Origin: Akkermansiaceae bacterium
Lineage (GTDB): Bacteria; Verrucomicrobiota; Verrucomicrobiia; Verrucomicrobiales; Akkermansiaceae
DNA length: 5,712 nucleotides
Direction: 5' to 3'
Assembly: GCA_018676385.1 (NCBI GenBank)
Contig: JABHEX010000197.1
Location: 1-5,712, forward strand
Under the pieces are notes generated by a model, which was not told where the DNA came from, searched no databases, and saw nothing but the letters and a program-made list of their open reading frames with translations. Of the stretch, positions 1-5,712 are shown in pieces. The translations under genes were made by a program, and so were the position numbers. The stretch's first letter is position 1. The number at the start of each line of letters is the position of its first letter.

Positions 1-80
1 AAGATAAGTAACAGGAAACCTATGTCACCCATGGCGAAAGCCGGGATCGAGGCTGTTAGTTTTTTGCGTTGGAGTTTCAT
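1..80 (-). CDS. Second ExbD/TolR-family biopolymer transport protein (partial, 3' end missing)
   Basis: The first 26 codons of another ExbD/TolR-type subunit are visible; the rest lies beyond the left edge. Translation starts at the ATG on positions 80-78, inside the ATGA that ends the preceding exbD-like gene. It has a short basic N-terminus (MKLQRKK), a Pro/Ala-rich stretch, then the transmembrane start MGDIGFLLLI. Asp19 is in the place of the pore aspartate of ExbD/TolR (Asp25 of E. coli ExbD). A gapless alignment with the first 26 residues of the upstream ExbD-like protein gives 13 identities, including Asp19 at the same position, so the two are paralogues. Known for the family: a single-span inner-membrane protein with a periplasmic domain, working inside the ExbB/TolQ pentamer to use proton-motive force. 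There is no clear Shine-Dalgarno sequence, so translational coupling is likely. The periplasmic domain cannot be seen, so the subtype is open. Confidence 0.9.
   Translation of the reverse strand, partial: MKLQRKKLTASIPAFAMGDIGFLLLI
77..80 (-). promoter_or_regulatory. ATGA stop/start overlap coupling the two exbD-like genes
   Basis: The TGA stop of the first exbD-like gene (79-77) overlaps the ATG of the second (80-78). The upstream bases show no convincing Shine-Dalgarno motif. This supports translational coupling and near-equal production of the two ExbD paralogues. Confidence 0.85.
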
Positions 81-499
81 TTGACGTTGATGGTCTTTTC
101 CGATTCCAACTCGAGTGTGAGGATGCCGCCAGCTTGTTCGATGACTTGAGACACACGCATCCAGAGCGGGTAGGGGGTGTTTGGGGTGCTTTTCACCACG
201 ACAATACGATCAGTCTCGCGCGTCTTTTTTTGGAGGGCGGCTTTGATGCGTCGAGTGAACTCGGTGAGCTGTAGGGGGCTGCCATTGAGCACGATGCTGG
301 TTGGAGTGATCGACACCTCGATGTTTTTACTCTGGTCACGCTGCTCTTTTTTCTCCTCTGTTTTCGGAAGTATTTGAGCGAGGCCTGTCTCAGGCTGTAT
401 CGCAGCACAAACAAGGAAGAATATAATGAGTATAAATGCTATATCCGAGCTGGCGCTGGCCGGCGGATCAATGAGCATTTTACCACGTTTCAGTTTCAT
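77..499 (-). CDS. ExbD/TolR-family biopolymer transport protein (first copy)
   Basis: A complete 140-residue protein, close to the usual ExbD/TolR length of about 140 residues. It has a short basic cytoplasmic N-terminus (MKLKRGK), one transmembrane helix at about residues 18-34 (SDIAFILIIFFLVCA), a charged linker at about 45-60 (EEKKEQRDQ), and a periplasmic domain to the end. Asp19 sits at the start of the helix, where the family carries its essential protonatable aspartate. The periplasmic part keeps a family-like beta/alpha pattern: IEVSITPTSIVLNG, a helix near 78-92, the strand RIVVVKSTPNTPYPLWMRV, and a helix leading into VIEQAGGILTLEL. Known role: with ExbB/TolQ it converts proton-motive force into mechanical work on periplasmic partners. 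Its start overlaps the exbB-like stop by 4 bp, with a weak purine-rich stretch (AAAGAAAG) upstream. I leave the symbol empty because no TonB or Tol context decides between ExbD and TolR. Confidence 0.94.
   Translation of the reverse strand: MKLKRGKMLIDPPASASSDIAFILIIFFLVCAAIQPETGLAQILPKTEEKKEQRDQSKNIEVSITPTSIVLNGSPLQLTEFTRRIKAALQKKTRETDRIVVVKSTPNTPYPLWMRVSQVIEQAGGILTLELESEKTINVK
496..499 (-). promoter_or_regulatory. ATGA stop/start overlap between exbB-like and exbD-like genes
   Basis: The TGA stop of the ExbB-like gene (498-496) overlaps the ATG of the ExbD-like gene (499-497). A weak purine-rich AAAGAAAG lies a few bases upstream, within the last ExbB codons. Coupled translation is the simplest reading and fits two subunits of one complex. 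Confidence 0.85.
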
Positions 500-1203
500 G
501 ATCTTTCTTTATCCAGTGTTAAGCGTAATGTGACAACCTCGATCATCTCAGCAGCTGAGGATTCCACCTGCAGCACAAAGTCATTGATGATGCCTGTGAA
601 GTAGTTGAATGCCATATATGCGGGTATGCCGACGATGAGTCCAAAGGCGGTGGTAAGTAGTGCAACACGGATACCTGATGCGGCGGCCTGAACGATATTT
701 TGCGTGCCGATGTTCGCCTCAATGTCTCCAAATGCGACAATCATGCCCTGAACGGTGCCGAGGAAGCCCAGCATAGGTGCAACCGAGGCGATGGTAGCGA
801 GAATGGGTAGATGTTTTTCTAGGGCTGCGACAATGTTAACACCGTAATTTTCCATACTTTTGATGACTTGTTGCTCCATTTGTGCTGAGTCATAGTTGAG
901 ACGGCGTAGTACAAGATACTTACGTAAGCCGCAGGATAGCACTGCGGGAACGGGGCCGCGTGATGCCTCACATAGCTCAAGCGATTTCTCAACCTTGTCC
1001 TCGGAGAGCAGGCAGATGATGCTTTCGCGTAGCTCGCTGGCATCGGTTTCGAGTAGCTTCAGGCTACGGTAGCGTTCGATGATGACTGCGAGGGCTAGCA
1101 CGAGAAGAGTAAGAAGAGGCCACATAAAGATGCCGCCTTCGAGGAGGAGCTTGAGGGCGCCACTTTCGAAGAAGCTGGCAGTTATGATTAGTTGAAGATT
1201 CAT
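496..1203 (-). CDS. MotA/TolQ/ExbB-family proton channel protein
   Basis: A complete 235-residue inner-membrane protein of typical ExbB/TolQ size. Three membrane segments are visible: about 23-43 (GGIFMWPLLTLLVLALAVII), about 132-156 (contains APMLGFLGTVQGMIVAF, the family signature) and about 176-203 (GIRVALLTTAFGLIVGIPAY). The cytoplasmic loop at 45-130 is mostly helical and charged. Thr150 and Thr185 match the polar channel threonines Thr148 and Thr181 of E. coli ExbB. The glutamate next to the third segment (E. coli Glu176, in GIAEALLAT) is replaced here by Val180 (GIRVALLTT). Known role: pentameric scaffold around the ExbD/TolR helices, forming the proton path. The start is the ATG at 1203, three bases after the stop of the giant TPR gene and without a clear Shine-Dalgarno motif, suggesting re-initiation. 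TolQ, ExbB and the AglR type cannot be told apart from this context. Confidence 0.97.
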   Translation of the reverse strand: MNLQLIITASFFESGALKLLLEGGIFMWPLLTLLVLALAVIIERYRSLKLLETDASELRESIICLLSEDKVEKSLELCEASRGPVPAVLSCGLRKYLVLRRLNYDSAQMEQQVIKSMENYGVNIVAALEKHLPILATIASVAPMLGFLGTVQGMIVAFGDIEANIGTQNIVQAAASGIRVALLTTAFGLIVGIPAYMAFNYFTGIINDFVLQVESSAAEMIEVVTLRLTLDKERS

Positions 1204-1206
1204 GAA

Positions 1207-4200
1207 TTATTTGTCGAGATTAGCTTCGCGTTCAAATTGAGCCAGAAGTTCAGGCAGGGCAAGACGTCCGCGAGAATATTTAGCGGCATCGCTTTCTGGA
1301 AAGTCCCAGCGGCAGCGATTGTAGCGGCGAAATGCACCTGGGATATTTTTGTCCATACGATAGCTTTCGCCAGCCCAAAAGAGTGCCTGAGCGGTGAGTG
1401 CCTGCTCAGGGAAACGTTTGACAAAAGCATCGAATGATTCGCCTGCTTTGCTGAATTTTTCTTGTTTGTAGTGGCACTGGCCAATACGGAATGCCATTTT
1501 TGGTGACCACTCGTGGTTGGTGAACCGCTCGAGAAACTTTTCGCCAACAGAGGCTGCGACGGCGTAATTTTGCTTCATGTAAAAATGCTCGTTGATACGC
1601 AGCATGACATTAGCGATAAGTGGACTCTTAGGGTATGTTCCGGCGAGAGTGACATAGGCTTCTAGGGCCTTGTCGAGCTCGCCGGCTTCCTCGTGGCACT
1701 GGCCAAGCTTGTATTGTGAGTCTGGTGCGAGGGGGTGATCTGGGTGGTTGTGCACGATGGTTCCGTAGGCGGCAATAGCCTCATCCCATGCTTTCATTTC
1801 CTGCGCGAACTGTCCGAGAAGATAAGAAATTCGCGGGGCGTATTTAGGGTTCGGGTAATCGTCTTGAAGTTCGCGCAGCACACGTTGGCCAGCGGCTAAA
1901 TCAGCGGCCGATTCCTCTTCGTGTTTGAGTCTGCGATGGCTCTTAAATAATTCAAAATAGCATTCCGCAATGTGGAATTGTGTTTGGATGGCGAGGTCTT
2001 CGTCTTTATAGACTTTGCTGAACGCGGCCATCTCGCCATCAGTGCCGATGGCGACGGGAACCATACATTCGATAATGGGTTTTCCCTCTGGCGAGTGAGG
2101 CACGTTATCGAGATAACCTACAGTGATTTGGTCACCGAAAAACGCCTCGATCCGACCGTTGAAATTCCCAGAAGTGGGTTTGGCATTAGCTAGTAGTGGC
2201 AAGGAGGCACTGAAGACGCCGCTGTGGCTGAGTGTTTCCTCGAGCTCAATGGTTTCGTCCTCACCGCTGGGTGTCACGACACGGACAAGGGCTTTGTCTC
2301 GGTTGTTTGAAATATCGCGATCGGGGTCCTCAAGTTGGAGGAAGATTTTTTTACCAACATGAACGATTTCCGCTGGTTCGAGATATTCCGAGCCAGTGAT
2401 TGCGAGAGTGGCGGCTGAAAATAGGGCGGCTGATGCTTTGACTGTTGTGTTTGATCCGTCTGGGCGGGCTTTATCATTATAGCTTGCTGTGAAGGTGTCG
2501 GTGCCGGCAATACTCAGCACGGCTAGAGTTGTGTTTGATTTGTCTGAACCATCGTCGAGCCAAGCTATTGGGTCATCATCTGCTGGTAAGATGACTTTCC
2601 CTAGTCCTGTTTTTGGCAATGATCCGTCTTCAGGGACCATGGGAGCACTATTTGAGTCACCTAGGAGGAGAGGTATTTGGCCGACGAAACGGCCTTCGAG
2701 TAGGGCTGGATTGCGGGCTTCAGATAGGTTTTCGTTAGAGTTGGCAAAGGCGCGGGACAGAACGCACTCGACCTGAACCTTGGCGCCTTGGCTGGTGACG
2801 ACATCGACGAGGACCGTGCTTTTGGAATCCATTGCCCGGTCTGGGTCAATGACTTCCACAGTGAGCGGAAGGCGATATTCAATCTTACTGACGTAGTCGC
2901 TGGAACGCGGCCCCTCGACTGGGATGAGCTCTGGAGCGCTATCACTTGTCTTGGCGCTATCAACGATCTGGATTTGAGCCTTGGTGGGTTCATTGAGGAG
3001 GACGGCGGTCTCGCGGTGGTACGAGTGCCCTGGGAAGGTGTTTTGCCTATCGATATAGCCGAGATAGACTTTGTCTCCTTGCTTAACAACGATCTTACCT
3101 TCAGTGGGTTCAGCAGCGGTGTCGATCTCGGCGAGGAAGACACCAGATGATGAGTCTGTCTCGATGGCGGTGAATGTGATGGGAGGATTGGCGCTCACTT
3201 GGACTTCGATTTCGACGGTGTCGCGTTCGAGGCTTGTATCGAGGTCAAAATCAACGACCTCGGCGACGATGCGCTCACCGGGTTCGATTCGGAGGAGTTC
3301 TTTGCGCGAGCCTTTTACGGAGCCTTGGCCATCTCGCGAGAAGTCATAGCTGATCGGGGTGATCTCGCCATTGTAGTAGGTGGCGGTCAAGGATCGGGTG
3401 AGTAGTCGGTTGCGTTGCTCGGCACCTGCTGTAAGTTCGTCAAGATAGGAAACTTTGACTGTGTCGCCGGGTGCTAGTTCCAAGGTGTTGTTGTTGGCTA
3501 GCTCGAGCACGTCGGCGGCTGGCGGTATATGTTTTTTTCCACCGCCGGAGATTTCGATATTGCTTATGGCGATTGCCTCGCCACGGTATTCTAGGAATTC
3601 AAAATCAATGAAGCGTAGCGCAAGGGATGGCATGTCGAGTGTCCAACGATTTTCCTCTTTTACAATTTTGGCAGGCGGTGGCGGAGTGAACTTTTTGATG
3701 TTGGGCACTGCGCTGGTATTGAAGTCGGCAGCTACAAATGGGCGCGTGGTGATGGAGGAGGCCCGTTGATTTTCACGAGCGCGTTTAGCTCCGACGGATT
3801 TCACCTTGGGGCTGGCGATAGTGAAAATGGTGAGATCATGCACGCCACGAGGAACAAAAAAGTCTACACTTTGGTCACCTGCGCCGACGGGTAGTTCAAG
3901 TCGACCATTTAGTAGCACGGCGGTGTGGACACCGGAGATTTCAACACGTAAAGCGCCGGAGCGTTCTTGCACGAACGGTCCAGACCAGACGAGGAAATGG
4001 GCGTCTTCTGTATCGACAGGTGCTTGCCAAGAAAGAGTATCTACTTTCTTGATCTCGGTCGGGTTGGCTTTTTGTACGACATTGGCAATCTCTTTCCATG
4101 TGTATTTATTGCGTAGCTTTTTAGCGGGTGTTTTATAAATGCGCAGGTGCATTTCTGTCTCTAAAAATTTCAGTGGGGGGACATTGGTGTTGGCAGGAAA

Positions 4201-5712
4201 CTGTCCGAGATTAAACCAAAAACGCCCGTCGTGACTACCGCGTATTTTCATGCGGATAGGGGCTTCTTGCTCAGGCTGTGGTGATGTTAGGGTTATCGAT
4301 TCTGTTCTCCGCAGTTCTTTCATGTCGATTGCGAGTGATTTCGGAGCTGCGCCATCAGGCTCGCTTCGCCATGCGGTATCGAGGGCATGATCGATCGCCA
4401 TCAGCGGGCTGTGATCGAGGGCTGAATCGGACGCCTGAGCTCCTGCAGGGAGTTCCCCAGTGCGCGCCATGCCGCGGAAGACACCGCCGTGTATACTTTC
4501 TTCTTCGATCATGAGTTCTACTTCGTCACCGCTGGATGAGGATAGCTTGACCTTCACCTTGTCTTGATCGGCAGTGAGGTCGCGGTCACCGTCTTTTACT
4601 TGCAGATAGATCAAGTTTCCGGGTTTGACTTGATTTTTGGGACGGATGGTTGAGCGTGATTGTGGCTCTTTATCATCCACGAGTTGCTTTTTTAAATCTT
4701 CTGTTAGTGATGGTTCGTTTTCGTCGATAATTTTGCTGCTAGCGATATCAAGTGATCCATCTGATGCGATGCGTAAGCGCGTGGTGCTCAGGAATTCAAA
4801 CTGGAATTGTTTTTTGAATTTTTCTGGGTAATCGACTACGATGACATCTCCGCCAGTGACTTGTAGCACACCATCTCCCACGGCGGCAGTACCCAGCATG
4901 GTAGGGAACTCGGTGAGAAAAATCCCTTTACCTGCTCCGCCGCTTGTTAGAAAAGACTGTTCGCGATCATCCCCTGGTTCGGTACGAACAATCACTGGGA
5001 TGCGTGTATCGCCGCGGCTGATGCCGAGATCGGGGTCTTGGACGACAACCGAAAGTGCTTTACCGGGAGTGTGCCAGAGTTTCGATTCTTGGCCGAGGCG
5101 GCCCACGGCGCGCAGGGTTTCGAGCTGAGTAAGGAAACGCTGTTCGATGCCATAGACCTCCGCGAGATTGTAGAGGGTTTCGTTGGCGAGTGTATCATCT
5201 GGTGCGTTCTCTAGAACGGCGAGAAAAATTTTGCGTGCGTTTTGGATATCGTCCTGACGTATGGCGAGTACTCCTTGAAGGAAGCTGGCGCGGATAGCGA
5301 TAGCTGGATTGAGGTTCTTTGCGAGGTCGGCAAAAAGCTCTTCTGCCTGATCATAGACGCGTTGTGCCATGTAGGTTTCTCCGATGCCAAAGCGTGCTTC
5401 AATAGCTTCGGGCTGGTCTTTATAGATATTTAAGACCGTGGTGAATTCAGCGCGTGCGATGTCGAATTGTTTAGCTCTTTGGTAGTTGCGAGCGAGCAGT
5501 AGTTGGACGCGTGATTTGTCGCGGACGTCGATATTTTTTGACTCACTAAATTTGATGATCCATCCGCGCAGAATGTCCTCGGCGCGTTCGTGATCCTTTT
5601 TTGTGCCTTGGGCGATGTGGGTATTTGCGGCAAAAAGGAGAAGTTCGACTGGGATTTCGTGTCGGTGTTTATCGAAGAGCTGTTGATTGGTGTAGTATGA
5701 TTGCTCTGCGAG
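1207..5712 (-). CDS. Giant TPR / beta-sandwich-repeat envelope protein (partial, 5' end missing)
   Basis: The frame is open from the right edge to a TAA at 1209-1207, giving 1501 visible residues. An internal ATG at 5370 is not the start, because the 114 codons before it continue the same TPR pattern without a stop. Order of parts in visible-residue numbers: TPR array about 40-210; beta repeat 1 at 215-296; beta repeat 2 at 363-762, split by a discoidin-like/PA14-like insert at about 420-740; beta repeats 3, 4 and 5 at about 808-899, 940-1087 and 1111-1211; TPR array 1236-1492. I see no transmembrane helix or enzyme active site. The domain types and the ExbB-ExbD genes directly downstream suggest export to the periplasm or cell surface, but any signal peptide lies outside the window. 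I infer a scaffold or ligand-binding partner of the ExbB-ExbD motor. The exact function is unknown. Confidence 0.95.
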   Translation of the reverse strand, partial: LAEQSYYTNQQLFDKHRHEIPVELLLFAANTHIAQGTKKDHERAEDILRGWIIKFSESKNIDVRDKSRVQLLLARNYQRAKQFDIARAEFTTVLNIYKDQPEAIEARFGIGETYMAQRVYDQAEELFADLAKNLNPAIAIRASFLQGVLAIRQDDIQNARKIFLAVLENAPDDTLANETLYNLAEVYGIEQRFLTQLETLRAVGRLGQESKLWHTPGKALSVVVQDPDLGISRGDTRIPVIVRTEPGDDREQSFLTSGGAGKGIFLTEFPTMLGTAAVGDGVLQVTGGDVIVVDYPEKFKKQFQFEFLSTTRLRIASDGSLDIASSKIIDENEPSLTEDLKKQLVDDKEPQSRSTIRPKNQVKPGNLIYLQVKDGDRDLTADQDKVKVKLSSSSGDEVELMIEEESIHGGVFRGMARTGELPAGAQASDSALDHSPLMAIDHALDTAWRSEPDGAAPKSLAIDMKELRRTESITLTSPQPEQEAPIRMKIRGSHDGRFWFNLGQFPANTNVPPLKFLETEMHLRIYKTPAKKLRNKYTWKEIANVVQKANPTEIKKVDTLSWQAPVDTEDAHFLVWSGPFVQERSGALRVEISGVHTAVLLNGRLELPVGAGDQSVDFFVPRGVHDLTIFTIASPKVKSVGAKRARENQRASSITTRPFVAADFNTSAVPNIKKFTPPPPAKIVKEENRWTLDMPSLALRFIDFEFLEYRGEAIAISNIEISGGGKKHIPPAADVLELANNNTLELAPGDTVKVSYLDELTAGAEQRNRLLTRSLTATYYNGEITPISYDFSRDGQGSVKGSRKELLRIEPGERIVAEVVDFDLDTSLERDTVEIEVQVSANPPITFTAIETDSSSGVFLAEIDTAAEPTEGKIVVKQGDKVYLGYIDRQNTFPGHSYHRETAVLLNEPTKAQIQIVDSAKTSDSAPELIPVEGPRSSDYVSKIEYRLPLTVEVIDPDRAMDSKSTVLVDVVTSQGAKVQVECVLSRAFANSNENLSEARNPALLEGRFVGQIPLLLGDSNSAPMVPEDGSLPKTGLGKVILPADDDPIAWLDDGSDKSNTTLAVLSIAGTDTFTASYNDKARPDGSNTTVKASAALFSAATLAITGSEYLEPAEIVHVGKKIFLQLEDPDRDISNNRDKALVRVVTPSGEDETIELEETLSHSGVFSASLPLLANAKPTSGNFNGRIEAFFGDQITVGYLDNVPHSPEGKPIIECMVPVAIGTDGEMAAFSKVYKDEDLAIQTQFHIAECYFELFKSHRRLKHEEESAADLAAGQRVLRELQDDYPNPKYAPRISYLLGQFAQEMKAWDEAIAAYGTIVHNHPDHPLAPDSQYKLGQCHEEAGELDKALEAYVTLAGTYPKSPLIANVMLRINEHFYMKQNYAVAASVGEKFLERFTNHEWSPKMAFRIGQCHYKQEKFSKAGESFDAFVKRFPEQALTAQALFWAGESYRMDKNIPGAFRRYNRCRWDFPESDAAKYSRGRLALPELLAQFEREANLDK
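1237..2007 (-). repeat. C-terminal TPR array of the giant protein (about six units)
   Basis: Visible residues 1236-1492 form about six helix-turn-helix units of 36-39 residues. Each has the pattern 'hydrophobic-xx-LG-Q-x(5)-G-x-hydrophobic-x-x-A-x-x-(Y/F)-x(5)-(Y/F)-P'. Unit ends include DDYPNP, HNHPDHP, GTYPKSP, ERFTNHE, KRFPEQA and WDFPESD. The regular 'FP/YP' ends and Q-Y-K-L-G-Q type helices are like those of periplasmic YbgF/CpoB and BamD TPR proteins. Known role of such arrays: binding peptides or partner proteins. Being the end nearest the ExbB-ExbD genes is no proof of contact with them, but this array is a reasonable docking candidate. Confidence 0.88.
2080..2382 (-). repeat. Beta-sandwich repeat 5 (most complete copy)
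   Basis: Visible residues 1111-1211. The unit reads GKKIFLQLEDPDRDISNN, then DKALVRVVTPSGEDETIELEE, SGVFSASLPLL, and the closing NGRIEAFFGDQITVGYLDN. It has all the hallmarks: acidic DPDRD turn, paired strands around a SGE/SGD turn, an E-T-x-x-S-G-V-F motif and a GD-x-(V/I)-x-V-x-Y-x-D end. I know this pattern from extracellular proteins of archaea and bacteria, including S-layer-like ones; I cannot name a Pfam family with certainty. Ca2+ binding by the acidic turn is possible but inferred. Confidence 0.75.
2452..2895 (-). repeat. Beta-sandwich repeat 4 (with a long loop)
   Basis: Visible residues 940-1087. It opens with EYRLPLTVEVIDPDRAMDSK and the strand STVLVDVVTSQGAKVQVECV, has EGRFVGQIPLL in place of the usual GVF strand, and closes with GTDTFTASYND in place of GD-x-V-x-V-x-Y-x-D. 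Between them are two insertions of about 15 and 45 residues (ANSNENLSEARNPALL; GDSNSAP... to ...SDKSNTTLA). It is the longest and most diverged of the uninterrupted copies. Confidence 0.65.
3016..3291 (-). repeat. Beta-sandwich repeat 3
   Basis: Visible residues 808-899. The unit reads LRIEPGERIVAEVVDFDLDT, then RDTVEIEVQVS, SSGVFLAEIDT, and GKIVVKQGDKVYLGYIDR followed by NTFPGHSYHRE. All hallmark positions of the unit are kept. The acidic turn is DFDLD, with a further Asp a few residues on. Confidence 0.75.
3427..4626 (-). repeat. Beta-sandwich repeat 2, split by an inserted module
   Basis: The first half (visible residues 363-419) reads KPGNLIYLQVKDGDRDLTADQD, then KVKVKLSSSSGDEVELMIEE and GGVFRGMARTG. 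The expected closing strand is absent here and appears about 320 residues later, at 741-762, as NTLELAPGDTVKVSYLDEL. The two halves together make one complete unit, so the material between (3493-4455) looks nested inside this repeat. The split is read from motif order only. Confidence 0.65.
3493..4455 (-). other. Inserted lectin-like module: discoidin-like, PA14-like and a third beta segment
   Basis: This is visible residues 420-740 of the giant protein. Part one (about 425-527; 4132-4440) matches the F5/8 type C (discoidin) pattern: MAIDHALDTAWRS resembles the 'a-i-D-G-d-x-x-T-x-W' start, then SLAIDM for 'i-x-v-D-l', then IRGSHDGRFWFNLG for 'I-x-x-S-x-D-G-x-x-W'. Part two (about 535-639; 3796-4110) looks PA14-like: FLVWSGPFVQERSG, AVLLNGRLELPVG and PRGVHDLTIFTIA fit the 'f-x-G-x-l', 'l-d-G' and 'l-x-x-G-x-H-x-l' elements. 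Part three (about 640-735) is beta-rich, with a proline stretch TPPPPAKIV and an aromatic strand LRFIDFEFLEYRG; I do not recognise it. Discoidin and PA14 folds commonly bind carbohydrate, so glycan or cell-wall binding is a fair inference. The first assignment is moderate, the second weak. Confidence 0.55.
4825..5070 (-). repeat. Beta-sandwich repeat 1
   Basis: Visible residues 215-296. It begins right after the N-terminal TPRs with TPGKALSVVVQDPDLGIS and the strand DTRIPVIVRT, has GKGIFLTEFPT as its 'GVF' strand, and ends with GVLQVTGGDVIVVDYPE. It is followed by about 65 polar residues (to about 362) before repeat 2, partly charged and probably a linker. Confidence 0.7.
5077..5712 (-). repeat. 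N-terminal TPR array of the giant protein (continues beyond the right edge)
   Basis: Visible residues 1-212. At least four TPR-like helical hairpins are readable: about 63-101 (LLLARNYQRAKQFDIARAEF), 102-136 (FGIGETYMAQRVYDQAEELF), 137-174 (FLQGVLAIRQDDIQNARKIF) and 175-208 (LYNLAEVYGIEQRFLTQLET). A less regular hairpin at about 20-58 (LLLFAANTHIAQGTKKDHER) probably belongs to the same solenoid. The array clearly starts upstream of the window. Confidence 0.85.

Noticed and set aside
77..499. Naming the pair tolQ-tolR or exbB-exbD
   Set aside because: The families overlap in sequence, and no TonB, TolA, TolB or Pal neighbour is visible to decide, so gene symbols were left empty.
1204..1206. 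A promoter or terminator between the giant gene and the exbB-like gene
   Set aside because: Only three bases separate stop and start, with no hairpin plus T-run. Co-transcription is far more likely.
1200..1547. A 115-codon minus-strand frame ending near the exbB-like start
   Set aside because: It lies wholly within the C-terminal TPR region of the giant gene in another frame; the in-frame TPR units are regular right up to the TAA at 1207-1209.
2661..3143. A 160-codon open frame on the minus strand within the giant gene
   Set aside because: It is an alternative frame of the giant coding region, Ser/Pro/Arg-rich with no domain pattern, while the overlapping main frame encodes clear beta repeats 3 and 4.
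2788..3150. A 120-codon open frame on the plus strand opposite the giant gene
   Set aside because: It is antisense to a well-supported coding region, shows no recognisable domain, and its acidic composition mirrors the codons on the other strand.
1207..5370. The giant gene starting at the ATG on 5370-5368 as a complete 1387-residue protein
   Set aside because: The same frame is open through to 5712, and the 114 extra codons encode TPR-type helices that run straight into those after 5370. That methionine lies inside a TPR helix (GETYMAQRVYDQAEE), and no Shine-Dalgarno or signal peptide accompanies it.

Overview
The window is part of one operon, with every gene on the minus strand. Read in transcription order (right to left) it holds: (1) a very large exported-looking protein, 1501 residues visible, whose N-terminus lies beyond the right edge; (2) an ExbB/TolQ/MotA-family proton-channel subunit; (3) a first ExbD/TolR-family subunit; and (4) the first 26 codons of a second ExbD/TolR-family subunit, cut by the left edge. 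Packing is very tight: 3 bp between genes 1 and 2, and 4-bp ATGA stop/start overlaps at both following junctions. No gap exceeds a few bases, and I see no RNA gene, mobile element, CRISPR array, promoter or terminator. Promoter and terminator should lie outside the window.

The large protein is built as TPR array - extracytoplasmic beta-sandwich repeats - TPR array. The beta part has five divergent copies of a unit with an acidic 'D-x-D' turn, a 'G-V-F' strand and a 'G-D-x-(V/I)-x-V-x-Y-x-D' closing strand. The second copy is split by a module of about 320 residues that looks like a discoidin (F5/8 type C)-like domain, a PA14-like domain and a third beta-rich segment. The C-terminal TPRs resemble those of periplasmic YbgF/CpoB- and BamD-type proteins.

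My reading of the whole is a proton-motive-force-driven envelope machine: ExbB plus two different ExbD subunits form an inner-membrane motor, and the giant TPR/beta-repeat protein is its likely periplasmic or cell-surface partner. No TonB, TolA, TolB or Pal is in the window. One TolQ-like plus two TolR-like subunits is also the composition of the Myxococcus AglRQS gliding motor, so a role in surface transport, motility or envelope integrity is as plausible as nutrient uptake. The substrate and function are not determined by the sequence.

Organism: a Gram-negative-type bacterium with moderate G+C. The giant TPR protein next to exbB-exbD genes and the weak Shine-Dalgarno sequences remind me of the Planctomycetes-Verrucomicrobia group, especially Verrucomicrobiota. 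This is an impression from gene style, not a proof.
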